Shown: positions 40,531 through 50,389, counted from the stretch's first letter. The stretch: DNA of 64,000 nt from Treponema sp. (GCA_024693045.1 JAILLQ010000020.1:124001-188000); one strand, 5' to 3'. Translations and numbers: made by a program. Notes: generated by a model not told the origin, from the sequence alone.

Positions 40531-41799
40531 TTATTTTCTGACTACTTCAGGGTGTTCTTCATGGTATTTTGCCTTAGCTTCATACATTGCCTGTTCGGCC
40601 TTTTCTACAAGGTCTTCAAGGGAATGTGGCAAAATACCGAAAGCTGAACCAACAGAAACGGAGGTATCTTTTAATGCTTCTGCACAAGAGATAAATGAAC
40701 TTGTACGGGTGTTAAATTCTTCTTCAGTAGAATCCTGAATAATGGTTATAAATTCATCACCGCCAATTCGATAACATGAATTTGTTCTAAAGGATTTTTT
40801 AAGGAAATCGGCAAATGATTTCAGATAATTATCTCCGGCAGCATGACCAAAATTATCATTCATGTATTTTAAGCCGTTAAGGTCAGAAAAAATTACGCCG
40901 CAAGAACCAGATGTTCTTTTATTAATCTGCACTAGAATCTGATTATAAGCGGTACGATTCTGAAGACCTGTTAATGAATCTTCAAAACTAATCTTTTCAA
41001 GAGATTTCTGCTTTCTCATCTGTTCAGCATATTCATCTTCAATATCCCTGACATAAATCATTATGTTCTGATTTTGAAGTGTAAAATCAGGAGAAGGAAC
41101 GGCTTCAAAAACTACCCAGCGGAATTCACCGTTAGTCTTTCGCCTATAACGAATACGAAGATTACCTCTTTTTTCAAGGAAGAAACGCCTCATATAATCA
41201 ATTTCGGTCATTCGTTTAAAAACATCGCTATCGTCCGGATGGATTTTTTCAGTTTCTCTTATTTCTAAAAGCCATTGAGAAAGAAACTTTTTTCCAGCCT
41301 CTGTTTCCGGTAATTCACCTTCCCGAGCTTTTACAATTGTGTAGCTGTCGAAAAATAGGTCAACCTGTAGAATTTTATGGAAATCAAAGTTCAATTCACG
41401 AACTGCAGTATTTTCATTACAGATTTTCTCATCGGCTAATTTTTTTGTAAGGATGACAACAGGATTTTCCAAAGAAAAGTCTTTAGGACGGATAAATTCC
41501 TGTGTCACCCAATGATACTGGTCACCAACGATACATCTATATGTAAGGGTATTTTTATTAGACTCAAAAATATTAGCAATTAAAGTTTTGCGGGCAATAA
41601 AGTTTTTATATTCGGTCAAATCATTTGCGTAAATTTGAGAAAGATTAGCTGAACTTTCAAAAAATGAAAAAATATCTGTACATTCCTGCACAGCATCTGG
41701 AGTTTTTAAAAATGTATAAGTTCCGGAAACGATATTAATTTTTGCTACAGAGATAAAGTCATTCCAAATAGTTTCCAACGCAAATTCTTTGTCTTCCAT
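40531..41799 (-). CDS. Diguanylate cyclase with PAS-like sensor region
   Basis: 422 residues. The C-terminal GGDEF domain is intact: EKISFEDSLTGLQNRTAYNQ, GVIFSDLNGLKYMNDNFGHA and active site CYRIGGDEFITII. Residues ~185-265 look like a PAS fold (LRIRYRRKTNGEFRWVVFEA). The N-terminal ~180 residues resemble a second sensor of the same type. No membrane segment is seen, so it is cytoplasmic. It makes c-di-GMP in response to an unknown signal. Its leader contains the small hairpin CATCGG-AAATA-CCGATG (41811-41827). Confidence 0.92.
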   Translation of the reverse strand: MEDKEFALETIWNDFISVAKINIVSGTYTFLKTPDAVQECTDIFSFFESSANLSQIYANDLTEYKNFIARKTLIANIFESNKNTLTYRCIVGDQYHWVTQEFIRPKDFSLENPVVILTKKLADEKICNENTAVRELNFDFHKILQVDLFFDSYTIVKAREGELPETEAGKKFLSQWLLEIRETEKIHPDDSDVFKRMTEIDYMRRFFLEKRGNLRIRYRRKTNGEFRWVVFEAVPSPDFTLQNQNIMIYVRDIEDEYAEQMRKQKSLEKISFEDSLTGLQNRTAYNQILVQINKRTSGSCGVIFSDLNGLKYMNDNFGHAAGDNYLKSFADFLKKSFRTNSCYRIGGDEFITIIQDSTEEEFNTRTSSFISCAEALKDTSVSVGSAFGILPHSLEDLVEKAEQAMYEAKAKYHEEHPEVVRK

Positions 41800-41846
41800 A
41801 AAAGTTTGCCCATCGGAAATACCGATGAGCTATTCCCCTTTATAAA

Positions 41847-43424
41847 CTAAAATGTAGCTAAAGTTCTCTCGATTCTTTCAAGTGATTTTTCTACGCCAAG
41901 AATAAGAATTGATCCCATAAGTGGTGGAGAAACGCGGCTTCCTGTTACGGCCATACGGATTGGCATCATAAAGTCACCGAGTTTAATTCCAAGTTCTTCG
42001 GCACATTTTTTAGCAAGTTCTTCACTGGCTTCGTGGTCAAGACCTGGAAGAGCCTTAACAAAGTCCTTAGCTTTTTCAAGAACTTCCTTTGTTTTGGCAG
42101 CGTCAATCTTTTTAGGAATAATCTGTTCTACAGGTGGAACAGCTGGTTCTGTAAAGAGGAAGTGAACCATTTCTGCCGCGTCTGTAAGGTACTTTAGGCG
42201 TTCCTTGATAAGAGGCATAAGAGCTAAAAGTTTAGCCTTAACATCAGCGCTAGTCATATTCATGCTCTTGTCTACGCAAACAGGTTCTCCGTCGTCACCC
42301 AAAGCAATTCCCGAATATTCAGGACCAACTTTTGGAGCTGGCTGTGGATTTTCAGGATTTATTTCAAGAGCGGCGTCCCCAGTTCCTGTAATAAATGGAA
42401 GTGTCCACTTGTAGAGTTCTTCGTCGCTAAGCATGCGGATATAGTTTCCGTTGAAGTATTCAAGTTTTTTGTAGTCGAATACAGCAGGAGCCTTATTCAA
42501 ATGTTCAAGGCTGAAGTTCTTGGCAAGTTCTTCAAGAGTGTAGAATTCTTTTCCTTCTTCGTATGAACAGCCGAGCATTGCAACATAGTTTACAATTGCC
42601 TGTGGAAGGTAACCGCGGGCACGGAATTCGTTTACAGAAGTTGAACCGTGGCGCTTAGAAAGTTTTTTACCGTCCTGACCGTTTACCATTGGAAGATGGC
42701 AGAATTCAGGATGTTCCCAGCCAAAAGAGCGGTACATCTGAACATGGAGAGGAGTAGAAGGAATCCATTCCTGAGCTCGCATTACATGGCTGATTTTCAT
42801 AAAGTGGTCGTCAACGATGTTTGCAAGGTGATATGTTGGGAATCCGTCGCTCTTTAAAAGAACAGGATCTGGAGAAATATCTTCGTTTTTCCATTCGATG
42901 TTTCCCAAAATATGATCTGTAAAAGTTGTTGTTCCTTCCATTGGAACCTTGAGGCGGATTACATAAGGTTTTCCGGCATCAAGATTAGCTTTTACTTCCT
43001 CTGGAGTAAGGTGACGGCAGTTTCTGTCATAACCTGGAGCCATTTTGTTTTCTGTCTGAATCTTGCGGATGCGGTCAAGGCGTTCAGAATCACAGAAACA
43101 GTAGTAAGCTTCTCCTTTTTCTACAAGTTCCATTGCATATTTCTTGTAAAGTTCAAAACGTTCGCTCTGAACATAAGGACCGTATTGGCCGCCCTTATCG
43201 CCACCTTCGTCCCAGTCAATTCCAAGCCAGGCCATAGTGTCGTAAAGATTTTTTACGTATTTTTCGTCATAACGTGTGCGGTCAGTGTCTTCAAGACGGA
43301 GAATGAATTTTCCGCCCTTTGAACGAGCATAAAGATAATTAAAAAGTGCTGTGCGAACACCGCCGATGTGCTGCATTCCTGTTGGGGAAGGAGCATAACG
43401 AACACGAACTTCTTTTGATTCCAT
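41847..43424 (-). CDS. gltX: Glutamyl-tRNA synthetase
   Basis: 525 residues. Class I motifs: RYAPSPTGMQHIGGVRTALF (HIGH equivalent HIGG) and KKLSKRHGSTSVNEF (KMSKS equivalent). The catalytic and anticodon-binding domains are complete (ends ILILGVEKSLERIERTL). An insertion of about 35-40 residues after TLPFITGTGD (AALEINPENPQPAPKVGPEY...) lies in the helical domain and makes it longer than common bacterial GltX. The neighbouring genes give no functional link. Confidence 0.96.
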   Translation of the reverse strand: MESKEVRVRYAPSPTGMQHIGGVRTALFNYLYARSKGGKFILRLEDTDRTRYDEKYVKNLYDTMAWLGIDWDEGGDKGGQYGPYVQSERFELYKKYAMELVEKGEAYYCFCDSERLDRIRKIQTENKMAPGYDRNCRHLTPEEVKANLDAGKPYVIRLKVPMEGTTTFTDHILGNIEWKNEDISPDPVLLKSDGFPTYHLANIVDDHFMKISHVMRAQEWIPSTPLHVQMYRSFGWEHPEFCHLPMVNGQDGKKLSKRHGSTSVNEFRARGYLPQAIVNYVAMLGCSYEEGKEFYTLEELAKNFSLEHLNKAPAVFDYKKLEYFNGNYIRMLSDEELYKWTLPFITGTGDAALEINPENPQPAPKVGPEYSGIALGDDGEPVCVDKSMNMTSADVKAKLLALMPLIKERLKYLTDAAEMVHFLFTEPAVPPVEQIIPKKIDAAKTKEVLEKAKDFVKALPGLDHEASEELAKKCAEELGIKLGDFMMPIRMAVTGSRVSPPLMGSILILGVEKSLERIERTLATF

Positions 43425-43551
43425 ATATATTTACCTCTTAAAAAACAAATGAATACAAACTCTAAAGGAATTATACTATTATACTGAAAAGTTTTATGTT
43501 GCTCAATTATGATAAAGGATTTGCACTTTGATTAGTTTTTAACTTTTTAAA

Positions 43552-43598
43552 ATAAAAAGCGGCCAGGCAGTATGTCAGTGGAGGAGGCGCCCGGCCGC
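43552..43598 (-). terminator. Intrinsic terminator of the sugar-transport operon
   Basis: GCGGCCAGGC (43559-43568) and GCCCGGCCGC (43589-43598) form a 10-bp GC stem with one mismatch; read leftward it is followed by TTTTTATTTTA. It lies just beyond the stop of the permease gene. Confidence 0.85.
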
Positions 43599-43619
43599 AA
43601 GACTATTCAATTTTAATTA

Positions 43620-44807
43620 TCACACCTTCATGCGGCGTGCACGTACATCGAAGAGTACGGCAAGAATAAGAATTGCACCACGTACGATATACTGGTAAGC
43701 AATACCAATTCCCATAAGGTTCATACCGTTTGTAAGAGCAGACATTACCAAAGCACCAATTATAGTACCTGTAACGCGACCAGAACCACCGGCTGCTGAA
43801 ACACCACCTACATAACAAGAAGCAATTGCATCCATTTCAAAAGCGTTACCAGCTGTTGGAGTAGCTGACTGAAGGCGAGCTGTAAAAAGGATACCTGCAA
43901 GACCAGCAAGTGCACCCATTGAACAGAATACAAACATAGTTATTTTCTGTACGTTGATACCACTAAGTTCTGCGGCTTCTGGGTTACCACCAATTGCATA
44001 AATATGACGACCTAAAACAGTGTTGTCCATCATAAAAGCATAGATTCCAAGAACAACAAGAACAATTACTACTGTCCAAGAAAGACCATGGTACATTGCA
44101 AGTTTTGTTGTAAAGAACATGATAAGGATTGTCATAAAAATCATCTTTGCTACGAACAAAGTGAATGGTGTATCCTGAAGATTATACTTTGCACGATTTT
44201 TGCGGTCTTTAATTCCTGTAAGAATAATGAAGACTACAAGTGCAAGACCAAGAATCATTGTCAAAACATGGAATGGAATCTTTATTTCAGAAGGAACGTT
44301 GTGTTTAAAGAAATCTGGAATAAAGCCATTTCCTAAAGCATTAAATGTAGGATTTTTTACGATGATAGTACCAATTCCACCTGTTACAAGAAGCAAAGCT
44401 CCGCGGAAGATAAACATACCGGCGAGAGTTACTACAAAGGCAGGAACAGCACATTTTGCTACTAAAAATCCCTGGTAAAGACCAATTAAAACACCAACTG
44501 CCATTGCTCCAATGACAATTACAAAAACAGGAATACCCGTATTTTTCATAAGCAGGGCAGCAAGAGCACCGATAAATCCACAGGCATAACCTACAGAAAG
44601 ATCGATCTGGCGAATGATGAGTACCAATGTCATACCGATAGCAAGAACTGCAACATATCCAGTCTGATCAAAAAGGTTACTCAAGTTTCGGGAAGTAAGG
44701 AATGTTCCTCCAGTTGTAACTGTGAAGAACAACATAACTGCAAGCAAAGCAATAAACATACCGTACTGCTTTACGTTCTTTTTCATTATTGTAAAAATTT
44801 CATTCAT
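43620..44807 (-). CDS. xylH: Sugar ABC transporter permease (XylH/MglC type)
   Basis: 395 residues with about ten hydrophobic helices. Family marks: FLTSRNLSNLFDQTGYVAVL, AIGMTLVLIIRQIDLSVGYA, PAFVVTLAGMFIFRGALLLV, YAIGGNPEAAELSGINVQKI and FEMDAIASCYVGGVSAAGGS. It forms the membrane channel with the XylG-like ATPase encoded 15 bp upstream. The best-supported sugar type is xylose/pentose from similarity to XylH, but galactose or ribose are not excluded. Confidence 0.9.
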   Translation of the reverse strand: MNEIFTIMKKNVKQYGMFIALLAVMLFFTVTTGGTFLTSRNLSNLFDQTGYVAVLAIGMTLVLIIRQIDLSVGYACGFIGALAALLMKNTGIPVFVIVIGAMAVGVLIGLYQGFLVAKCAVPAFVVTLAGMFIFRGALLLVTGGIGTIIVKNPTFNALGNGFIPDFFKHNVPSEIKIPFHVLTMILGLALVVFIILTGIKDRKNRAKYNLQDTPFTLFVAKMIFMTILIMFFTTKLAMYHGLSWTVVIVLVVLGIYAFMMDNTVLGRHIYAIGGNPEAAELSGINVQKITMFVFCSMGALAGLAGILFTARLQSATPTAGNAFEMDAIASCYVGGVSAAGGSGRVTGTIIGALVMSALTNGMNLMGIGIAYQYIVRGAILILAVLFDVRARRMKV

Positions 44808-44822
44808 GGGAATCTCCTAAAA

Positions 44823-46343
44823 TTAGTTTTCTGTACAAAGTTTCATAATATTTTCCTGAGTAGCTTCAGAACCGCTCATTTCCCCGGCGATTACGCCTCC
44901 AGAAACTACACAAACTCTGTCACTCATACCAAGAACTTCCGGCAATTCAGATGAAATCATAATTATACTCATACCCTGCTCAACAAGCTGATTCATAAGT
45001 GTATAGATTTCGTATTTTGCACCAACATCAATACCTCTAGTTGGTTCATCCAAAATCAGAACGTCCGGTTTTGTAAGCATCCATTTTGCAAGTGAAACTT
45101 TCTGCTGGTTACCACCCGAAAGAGAACTTACCTTTACGTCTACAGACGGACATTTAATGTGCAAGTCACTTCGATATTGATTTCCAGTTACAATTTCCTT
45201 GTTTCTGTCGATTACAAATCCATTTGAAAGATCTCTTAAAGAAGCTAAAGTGATATTCTGTTTAATATCCTGATCCAAAATCAAACCATCGCCCTTACGA
45301 TCTTCTGACACATAAGCAAAACCGTCTGCAATTGCCTGTTTTGGACTTAAATAATTCACTTTCTTGCCATCTTTAAAAACCTCGCCTTCAACCTTGTATT
45401 TTTTAGGATTACCAAAAACGCTCAAAGCAAACTCTGTGCGTCCGGCTCCCATAAGACCCGCAAGACCTAAAATTTCGCCCTTGCGTACTTTTAAATTCAC
45501 GCCTTTTAAAAGCTGACGGGAAACATTGTAGTCGTATACTTTCCAGTCACGAACTTCAAATGCCACATCACCAATATTCTGATGTTCCCGTTTTGGATAA
45601 ATATTTGTAAGTTCTCGACCAACCATGTGCTTAATGATTAATTCTTCAGTAAGTTCACTTCGGTCAAGGCTTGCAACTGTTTTACCATCACGCAAAACAG
45701 TAACTTTATCTGCAATGGCAAGAACTTCTTTTAACTTGTGAGAAATCATGATGCTTGTAACACCTTGATTTTTTAAGTTCACAATCAATTTCAGAAGATT
45801 TTCACTATCATCTTCATTTAACGAAGAAGTAGGTTCATCCAAAATCAAGATACGGATATTTTTGCTCAAAGCTTTTGCAATTTCGACAAGCTGCTGTTTA
45901 CCGGTTCCCAAATCTTTTACTTTGGTACTAGGGTCTACATCAAGTCCAACCTTTTCAAGTTGTTTTTTTGCCTGTACTATGGTTTCATTCCAGTTTATTG
46001 TTCCATCAGGCTTTCTGATTTCATGACCGAGATAAATATTCTCGTATACAGAAAGTTCTGGAATAAGAGCAAGTTCCTGGTAAATGATTGCAAGACCTGC
46101 TTTTTCGCTATCCTTAATATTCTTGTATTGCTGAACTTCTCCGTCGATGATTACCTGTCCTTCGTAAGTCCCATAAGGCCATACTCCGGAAAGAACTTTC
46201 ATCAAAGTTGATTTTCCGGCTCCATTTTCTCCTACAAGAAAAAGAATCTGACCTTCCTCAACTTTGAACGTAACGTTATCCAAAGCTTTTACACCTGGAA
46301 ACTCTTTAGTAATGTTCGCCATTTCAAGGATTGTCTTTGCCAT
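44823..46343 (-). CDS. xylG: Sugar ABC transporter ATP-binding protein (XylG/MglA type, two NBDs)
   Basis: 506 residues with two ATPase halves. First: Walker A VGENGAGKSTLMKVLSG, signature LGTGKQQLVEIAKAL, Walker B ILILDEPTSSLN. Second: GLMGAGRTE in place of Walker A, as usual in this family, signature LSGGNQQKVSLAKWM and Walker B VLILDEPTRGID. It powers import with XylF/XylH-type partners. Confidence 0.93.
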   Translation of the reverse strand: MAKTILEMANITKEFPGVKALDNVTFKVEEGQILFLVGENGAGKSTLMKVLSGVWPYGTYEGQVIIDGEVQQYKNIKDSEKAGLAIIYQELALIPELSVYENIYLGHEIRKPDGTINWNETIVQAKKQLEKVGLDVDPSTKVKDLGTGKQQLVEIAKALSKNIRILILDEPTSSLNEDDSENLLKLIVNLKNQGVTSIMISHKLKEVLAIADKVTVLRDGKTVASLDRSELTEELIIKHMVGRELTNIYPKREHQNIGDVAFEVRDWKVYDYNVSRQLLKGVNLKVRKGEILGLAGLMGAGRTEFALSVFGNPKKYKVEGEVFKDGKKVNYLSPKQAIADGFAYVSEDRKGDGLILDQDIKQNITLASLRDLSNGFVIDRNKEIVTGNQYRSDLHIKCPSVDVKVSSLSGGNQQKVSLAKWMLTKPDVLILDEPTRGIDVGAKYEIYTLMNQLVEQGMSIIMISSELPEVLGMSDRVCVVSGGVIAGEMSGSEATQENIMKLCTEN

Positions 46344-46368
46344 TTGTCCCCCAATCTGCTTAATTGAT

Positions 46369-46403
46369 AAAAAATGACTGCACTGCAGAAAAGTGCAGCC
46401 ATT
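46369..46403 (-). terminator. Attenuating terminator between the binding-protein and ATPase genes
   Basis: Read leftward, AATGGCTGCAC (46393-46403) pairs with GTGCAGTCATT (46373-46383) over 11 positions with one G-U, then a T-run continues (46369-46374, overlapping the stem end). Its position 12 bp after the binding-protein stop suggests partial termination, making the binding protein more abundant than the membrane parts. Confidence 0.75.
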
Positions 46404-46414
46404 TAGTTATTTAA

Positions 46415-47512
46415 CTAGAACTTCAAAGCGCTCTTAGCACCGTTGTAATCAGCTTCAACAAGAAGATTGATATTTGACTTGTTGATAACAGTTACAGTTG
46501 TCTGCTTAGCAGGAACTTTCTTTACGTTGTTGTCGTATGTTGAAGTTGTAACAGGTGTATTTCCTTTGAGTACATCCAAAGCCATTGCAATTGCATCTTC
46601 TGCAAGAATTGCTGTGTTCTTCCAAACTGTCATAGACTGTTTACCGTCGATAATGTACTGAGCAGAAGCAAGTTCAGCATCCTGACCTGTAATTACATAA
46701 GAAGTAACGGCTGTATCTTTTGCAAATTCATCAGAGATTGCACGAGCTGTTCCATCATTTGGAGCAAGAACAAAGCACTTACCTTTTTCGTCGTTTTTAG
46801 CAACTGTAAGGTTATCAGCAGCCTTTTTCTTTGCTGTATCGAAGTTCCAGTCTGTTGTAATCTGGTTGATGATTTCTGCAAGTTCTGCACGAGTAAGTTT
46901 GTTTTTACCAGCCAAAGCAGTTGCTTTGTCAGAGTTGCGGATTACAAATGTACCATCTGCAATTTTTGGCTGAAGAACTGACCAAGCGCCTTCAAAGAAG
47001 ATGAATGCATTGTTGTCAGATGCAGCACCAGCATAAAGGTAAAGTGACTGGCCTTTTACACCCTTTTCAGCTCTTTCGATAAGGTAGTAACCCTGAGCTA
47101 CACCAACCTGGAAGCTGTCAAATGTAACATAATAGTCAACAGCAGAAGTATCAGTAATAAGTCGGTCATAACAGATTACAGAAACGCCATCTTTTTTAGC
47201 AGCTTCTACAGCAGCAGCTGCAGCCGCACCGTCCTGAGGACAGATAACCAAAACCTTGATTCCTTTGTTCAAAAGGGCTTCTACGTTCTGTTTTTCTTTG
47301 TTTGAATCACCCTGACTAAAGAGCAATTCTACAGATGCTTTTCCTTCAAGTAATTTCTTGAAAGATGTTTCATCCTGAATCCAACGAGGTTCATCTTTTG
47401 TAGGAAGAACGATTCCGACTTCTACATTTTTTGAACCACTACAACCAACAAATCCGCTAGCTGCCATTGCGAGCAAAGCTGCACCTAAAATACCTTTTGC
47501 GATTTTTTTCAT
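46415..47512 (-). CDS. xylF: Xylose/sugar-binding lipoprotein (XylF/ChvE type)
   Basis: Start set at ATG 47512 (MKKIAKGILGAALLAMAASG) with a perfect AGGAGG at 47521-47526; the longer frame from 47638 is promoter DNA. 365 residues. Lipobox GFVGC (Cys24). The mature fold has VEVGIVLPTKDEPRWIQDET, VKVLVICPQDGAAAAAAVEA, VSVICYDRLITDTSAVDYYV and VITGQDAELASAQYIIDGKQ, typical of the XylF-type periplasmic-binding family. First gene of the transporter operon. Confidence 0.9.
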   Translation of the reverse strand: MKKIAKGILGAALLAMAASGFVGCSGSKNVEVGIVLPTKDEPRWIQDETSFKKLLEGKASVELLFSQGDSNKEKQNVEALLNKGIKVLVICPQDGAAAAAAVEAAKKDGVSVICYDRLITDTSAVDYYVTFDSFQVGVAQGYYLIERAEKGVKGQSLYLYAGAASDNNAFIFFEGAWSVLQPKIADGTFVIRNSDKATALAGKNKLTRAELAEIINQITTDWNFDTAKKKAADNLTVAKNDEKGKCFVLAPNDGTARAISDEFAKDTAVTSYVITGQDAELASAQYIIDGKQSMTVWKNTAILAEDAIAMALDVLKGNTPVTTSTYDNNVKKVPAKQTTVTVINKSNINLLVEADYNGAKSALKF

Positions 47513-47603
47513 AAAATAAGGCCTCCTATTTTTGCACCCAGGAATTGTCCGAAACCTGGAATACTTTAAGACAGTTTTCCCTTTTTTCCGTCTTACATGA
47601 TTA

Positions 47604-47695
47604 AGTATAGGGCAGAAAAATAATTGTGGAGCGGCCATTTTCTAGACATTTTTTGTTTTATTGGGAATTTTTTTACAAAAAAAAGGGATTTTTTT
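47604..47695 (-). promoter_or_regulatory. Sugar operon control region: -10 and AraC-type direct repeat
   Basis: Read leftward, TATACT (47604-47609) is a good -10 with no recognisable -35 at 17 bp, as in activator-dependent promoters. Upstream, AAAAAAATCCC (47685-47695) and AAAAAAATTCCC (47663-47674) are direct repeats about 21-22 bp apart, the two-turn spacing usual for AraC-family sites. The YesN-type regulator at 48772 is the obvious candidate to bind them. Confidence 0.5.
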
Positions 47696-47764
47696 AATGA
47701 GAATAGAACTATTTTTAGGTTAAAAATTTACCAAAAAGAAAGAATAAGTCAATTATTGGAGCAA

Positions 47765-48775
47765 TTATCTGTAAATTTCTGCTCTTGAATGAAAATCAGA
47801 ACCAATAATAACTTCGTCAATATTTGAAGAATCTACCAGAACAGGTTCAAGCCAGCAGACAGGAATTTCTGCATAACCATTATCTATCAGTTCCAATCCT
47901 GCATTCTGAGGAAGTTCCTTACCGGCAGCAAGGAAACAAGCATATTCAGAAGCTGTTTCTGCAAGAAGATCAATCGGTTTATAAACAGAAGCAAGCTGAG
48001 TTCCCTGCAGAATTCTACGACAAGCAAGAATATCAGCGTCCTGACCGACAACAGGAATATTCTTTTCTATTTTGTGCTCAAAAATCGAACGCAAAACACT
48101 TTCTGCAATTGCATCGTTACCGCAGATTACAGCAGAGGGAACAAGATTCTTTTCCAAAAGAGAAGACATTTTTTGATAGGCGAGATCATAATTCCAGTCA
48201 GGAGTAAAGTAACGAAGATCAAGGGTAAAAGGTGAATTGGCAAAACCATCTCTTACACCTTTATCCATAAGAGTCATATTGAAATCATCCTGTGAACCGT
48301 AAATACAAAAACAAGAACCTTCTGGCAAAACCTGAAGAATACTTTCTGCCATTTTTTTTCCGACACTTCTGCTATTTACCGAAACATACAAGTCTATATC
48401 AGCATTACGGATAAGCCTGTCATAAGAAATTACAGGAATTCCGCGGTTTTTAGCCTTTTGAACTACTTCAGTCAAGGAATCTGCTTCTTTAGGAACAATA
48501 ACAAGAGCTTTTACACCCTGGTTAATCAAAAAATCAATCTGATTAATCTGCTCTGTGACTGAATTCGATGCATCCTGAACAAGCACTTCTGCACCGTTTT
48601 CTTTAGCCTTTGCGACAAAGGAATCTAAATCTCTCTTCCACCTTTCAATTATAATGGTATCAATAGATAAGCCAATTTTCATAGCAGATGAGTTAGACGA
48701 GTTTTTTTTAGAAAAACAGGAGGTAAGAGAAAAGAAAAACAGAAGAAGAAAGCTAATAGCGGTAATTTTTTTCAT
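47765..48775 (-). CDS. Periplasmic sugar-binding lipoprotein of the sensing unit (XylF-like paralogue)
   Basis: 336 residues. Lipoprotein signal (FFSLTSC, Cys20). It is a paralogue of the transport binding protein: SMKIGLSIDTIIIERWKRDL, VKALVIVPKEADSLTEVVQK, PVISYDRLIRNADIDLYVSV and PVVGQDADILACRRILQGTQ. It is transcribed with the response regulator (4-bp overlap) rather than with the transporter, so it may be the receptor that reports sugar to the LytS-type kinase, like XylFII in clostridial XylFII-LytS/YesN systems. Confidence 0.85.
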   Translation of the reverse strand: MKKITAISFLLLFFFSLTSCFSKKNSSNSSAMKIGLSIDTIIIERWKRDLDSFVAKAKENGAEVLVQDASNSVTEQINQIDFLINQGVKALVIVPKEADSLTEVVQKAKNRGIPVISYDRLIRNADIDLYVSVNSRSVGKKMAESILQVLPEGSCFCIYGSQDDFNMTLMDKGVRDGFANSPFTLDLRYFTPDWNYDLAYQKMSSLLEKNLVPSAVICGNDAIAESVLRSIFEHKIEKNIPVVGQDADILACRRILQGTQLASVYKPIDLLAETASEYACFLAAGKELPQNAGLELIDNGYAEIPVCWLEPVLVDSSNIDEVIIGSDFHSRAEIYR

Positions 48776-50358
48776 ATTGAGCTTCCTGCCTGAATTGAAT
48801 TTTTATATTCAGTAGGTGTAACCCCAAATTTTCGCCTGAATATTTTTGAAAAATAATTCTGATCAGAATAACCACATTCCCAGCTTACTTCCTTTATGCT
48901 TAAATCGCCTTCTTTTAAAAGCTTACATGCCTTATCCAGGCGGTTAAAATTAACATAATCAATAAAATTTCCACCGGTTTCTTCTTTAAAAATCTTACTA
49001 AGATAAAATGGGTTTACGCCAACTTCATCGGCTGTCTGCTCCAGTGAAATTTCACCAGAAAGATGAGCTTCGATATAAGCCTTTGCTTTACTTACAACAG
49101 GGTTTTCCTTTTGACTGTGACTTCTCAAGATGATACCTGCACATTCAACAAACTGAGGAAGGACATATTCCAGAATCGAAGACTTATCTTCACAAGAGTT
49201 TAAAATACTGAAAGTGTTATTAAAGGCCGGCTCACTTGAATAACCCTTTTGTACTTCATTAACAGAAGAGCGGGCGGTAACTAATACCCTAAAGACTGAA
49301 TTTCTTACCAAATCCAGAGATAAACCGGAATCAAACAGAGATTCAACCCACATAAGAGTAAGACTTTTTGTACCATCAACATCACCAGAATTGAGCCGGT
49401 TTAAGAGATGAATTTCACTTTGGGCAGAATCCACTACAAGTTTTTTTCCTGAACCTTCTGTCTGCATTGCAAAATTCGTTCCGCCACTTTCTGAAATCGA
49501 GTTCAAGGCCTTTAAAGCTGAATTATATGAACGAACCGTATCATTTAAATCCGAAGAAATAATTCCTGCGCCTATTTTCGTTTTAGTTCCCACCTTCATG
49601 GCAATTGCGGAAAAAATTTCTCTTACAAGTTCCTGCTGCCAGATAAAAGCGGCATCAAGGTCCATTGAATTTTCAAATGGAAAAAAGGTAACAATTCGGG
49701 AAGACATAAAAGGTCCTACAATACAGGCAGAAGATTTTAAAAGAATGTCCCTTACAGCCAGATAAGTTTCGTAGTTTTTTCCCTGACCAATTCCATGAAG
49801 TTCAATACACAGGTAAAAGTACTGCCCTTCCGAAATCTTAAAATATTCAAGATAGCGGTGCAAATCCTTTACATCGGCAGAGCCAGGGTAAATTGAAGAA
49901 TAAATAAAATCACTTTCAACAATTGAAGAAACAAAACTTAACTTTTCCTTCATTTCGATGTCATTTGTAATTTTACCCTGGAGGGAATCTATAATTCCCA
50001 AGGCATTACGAACAGTTTGAGTCACCAGATTGCGGTTTACAGGTTTTGTAAGATAACGGTATGCTCCCAAGGCCATTGCTTCCTGGGCATACTGAAATTT
50101 ATCAAAGGCACTTAAAATAATTATTACCGCAGATGGATTAAATTGTTTTATTTCGCTTATTGCTTCAAGTCCGTTCAAACCGGGCATATTTATATCCATG
50201 AAAATTATGTCTATTTTATTTGAACGGCAGATATTTATTGCTTCAGAACCAGAAGATGCCTTAAAAATTTCAAACTGAGATGGAAAATTCTTTTCCAGAA
50301 TAAATGCAAGTGAATCAGTTACAATCTGTTCGTCATCTGTTAAAAGAAGGTTGTACAT
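48772..50358 (-). CDS. YesN-type response regulator, receiver plus AraC DNA-binding domain
   Basis: 528 residues. N-terminal receiver: NLLLTDDEQIVTDSLAFILE with acidic pocket DDE and phosphoacceptor Asp55 in FMDINMPGLNG, plus the conserved Thr/Lys region (VIILSAFDKF, YLTKPVN). A ~280-residue middle region is unclassified. C-terminal AraC HTH pair: EISLEQTADEVGVNPFYLSK, IFKEETGGNFIDYVNFNRLD, DLSIKEVSWECGYSDQNYFS and KIFRRKFGVTPTEYK. It is paired with the kinase encoded just upstream and probably activates the sugar-transport promoter near 47604. Confidence 0.93.
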   Translation of the reverse strand: MYNLLLTDDEQIVTDSLAFILEKNFPSQFEIFKASSGSEAINICRSNKIDIIFMDINMPGLNGLEAISEIKQFNPSAVIIILSAFDKFQYAQEAMALGAYRYLTKPVNRNLVTQTVRNALGIIDSLQGKITNDIEMKEKLSFVSSIVESDFIYSSIYPGSADVKDLHRYLEYFKISEGQYFYLCIELHGIGQGKNYETYLAVRDILLKSSACIVGPFMSSRIVTFFPFENSMDLDAAFIWQQELVREIFSAIAMKVGTKTKIGAGIISSDLNDTVRSYNSALKALNSISESGGTNFAMQTEGSGKKLVVDSAQSEIHLLNRLNSGDVDGTKSLTLMWVESLFDSGLSLDLVRNSVFRVLVTARSSVNEVQKGYSSEPAFNNTFSILNSCEDKSSILEYVLPQFVECAGIILRSHSQKENPVVSKAKAYIEAHLSGEISLEQTADEVGVNPFYLSKIFKEETGGNFIDYVNFNRLDKACKLLKEGDLSIKEVSWECGYSDQNYFSKIFRRKFGVTPTEYKNSIQAGSSI

Positions 50359-50389
50359 CTAATCTTTCCCCAGCTCGTTTTTTCTATTT

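Noticed and set aside
47513..47638. Upstream extension of the XylF-type binding protein
   Set aside because: It runs through the promoter -10 and lacks the lipoprotein signal; the ATG 47512 has a perfect AGGAGG.
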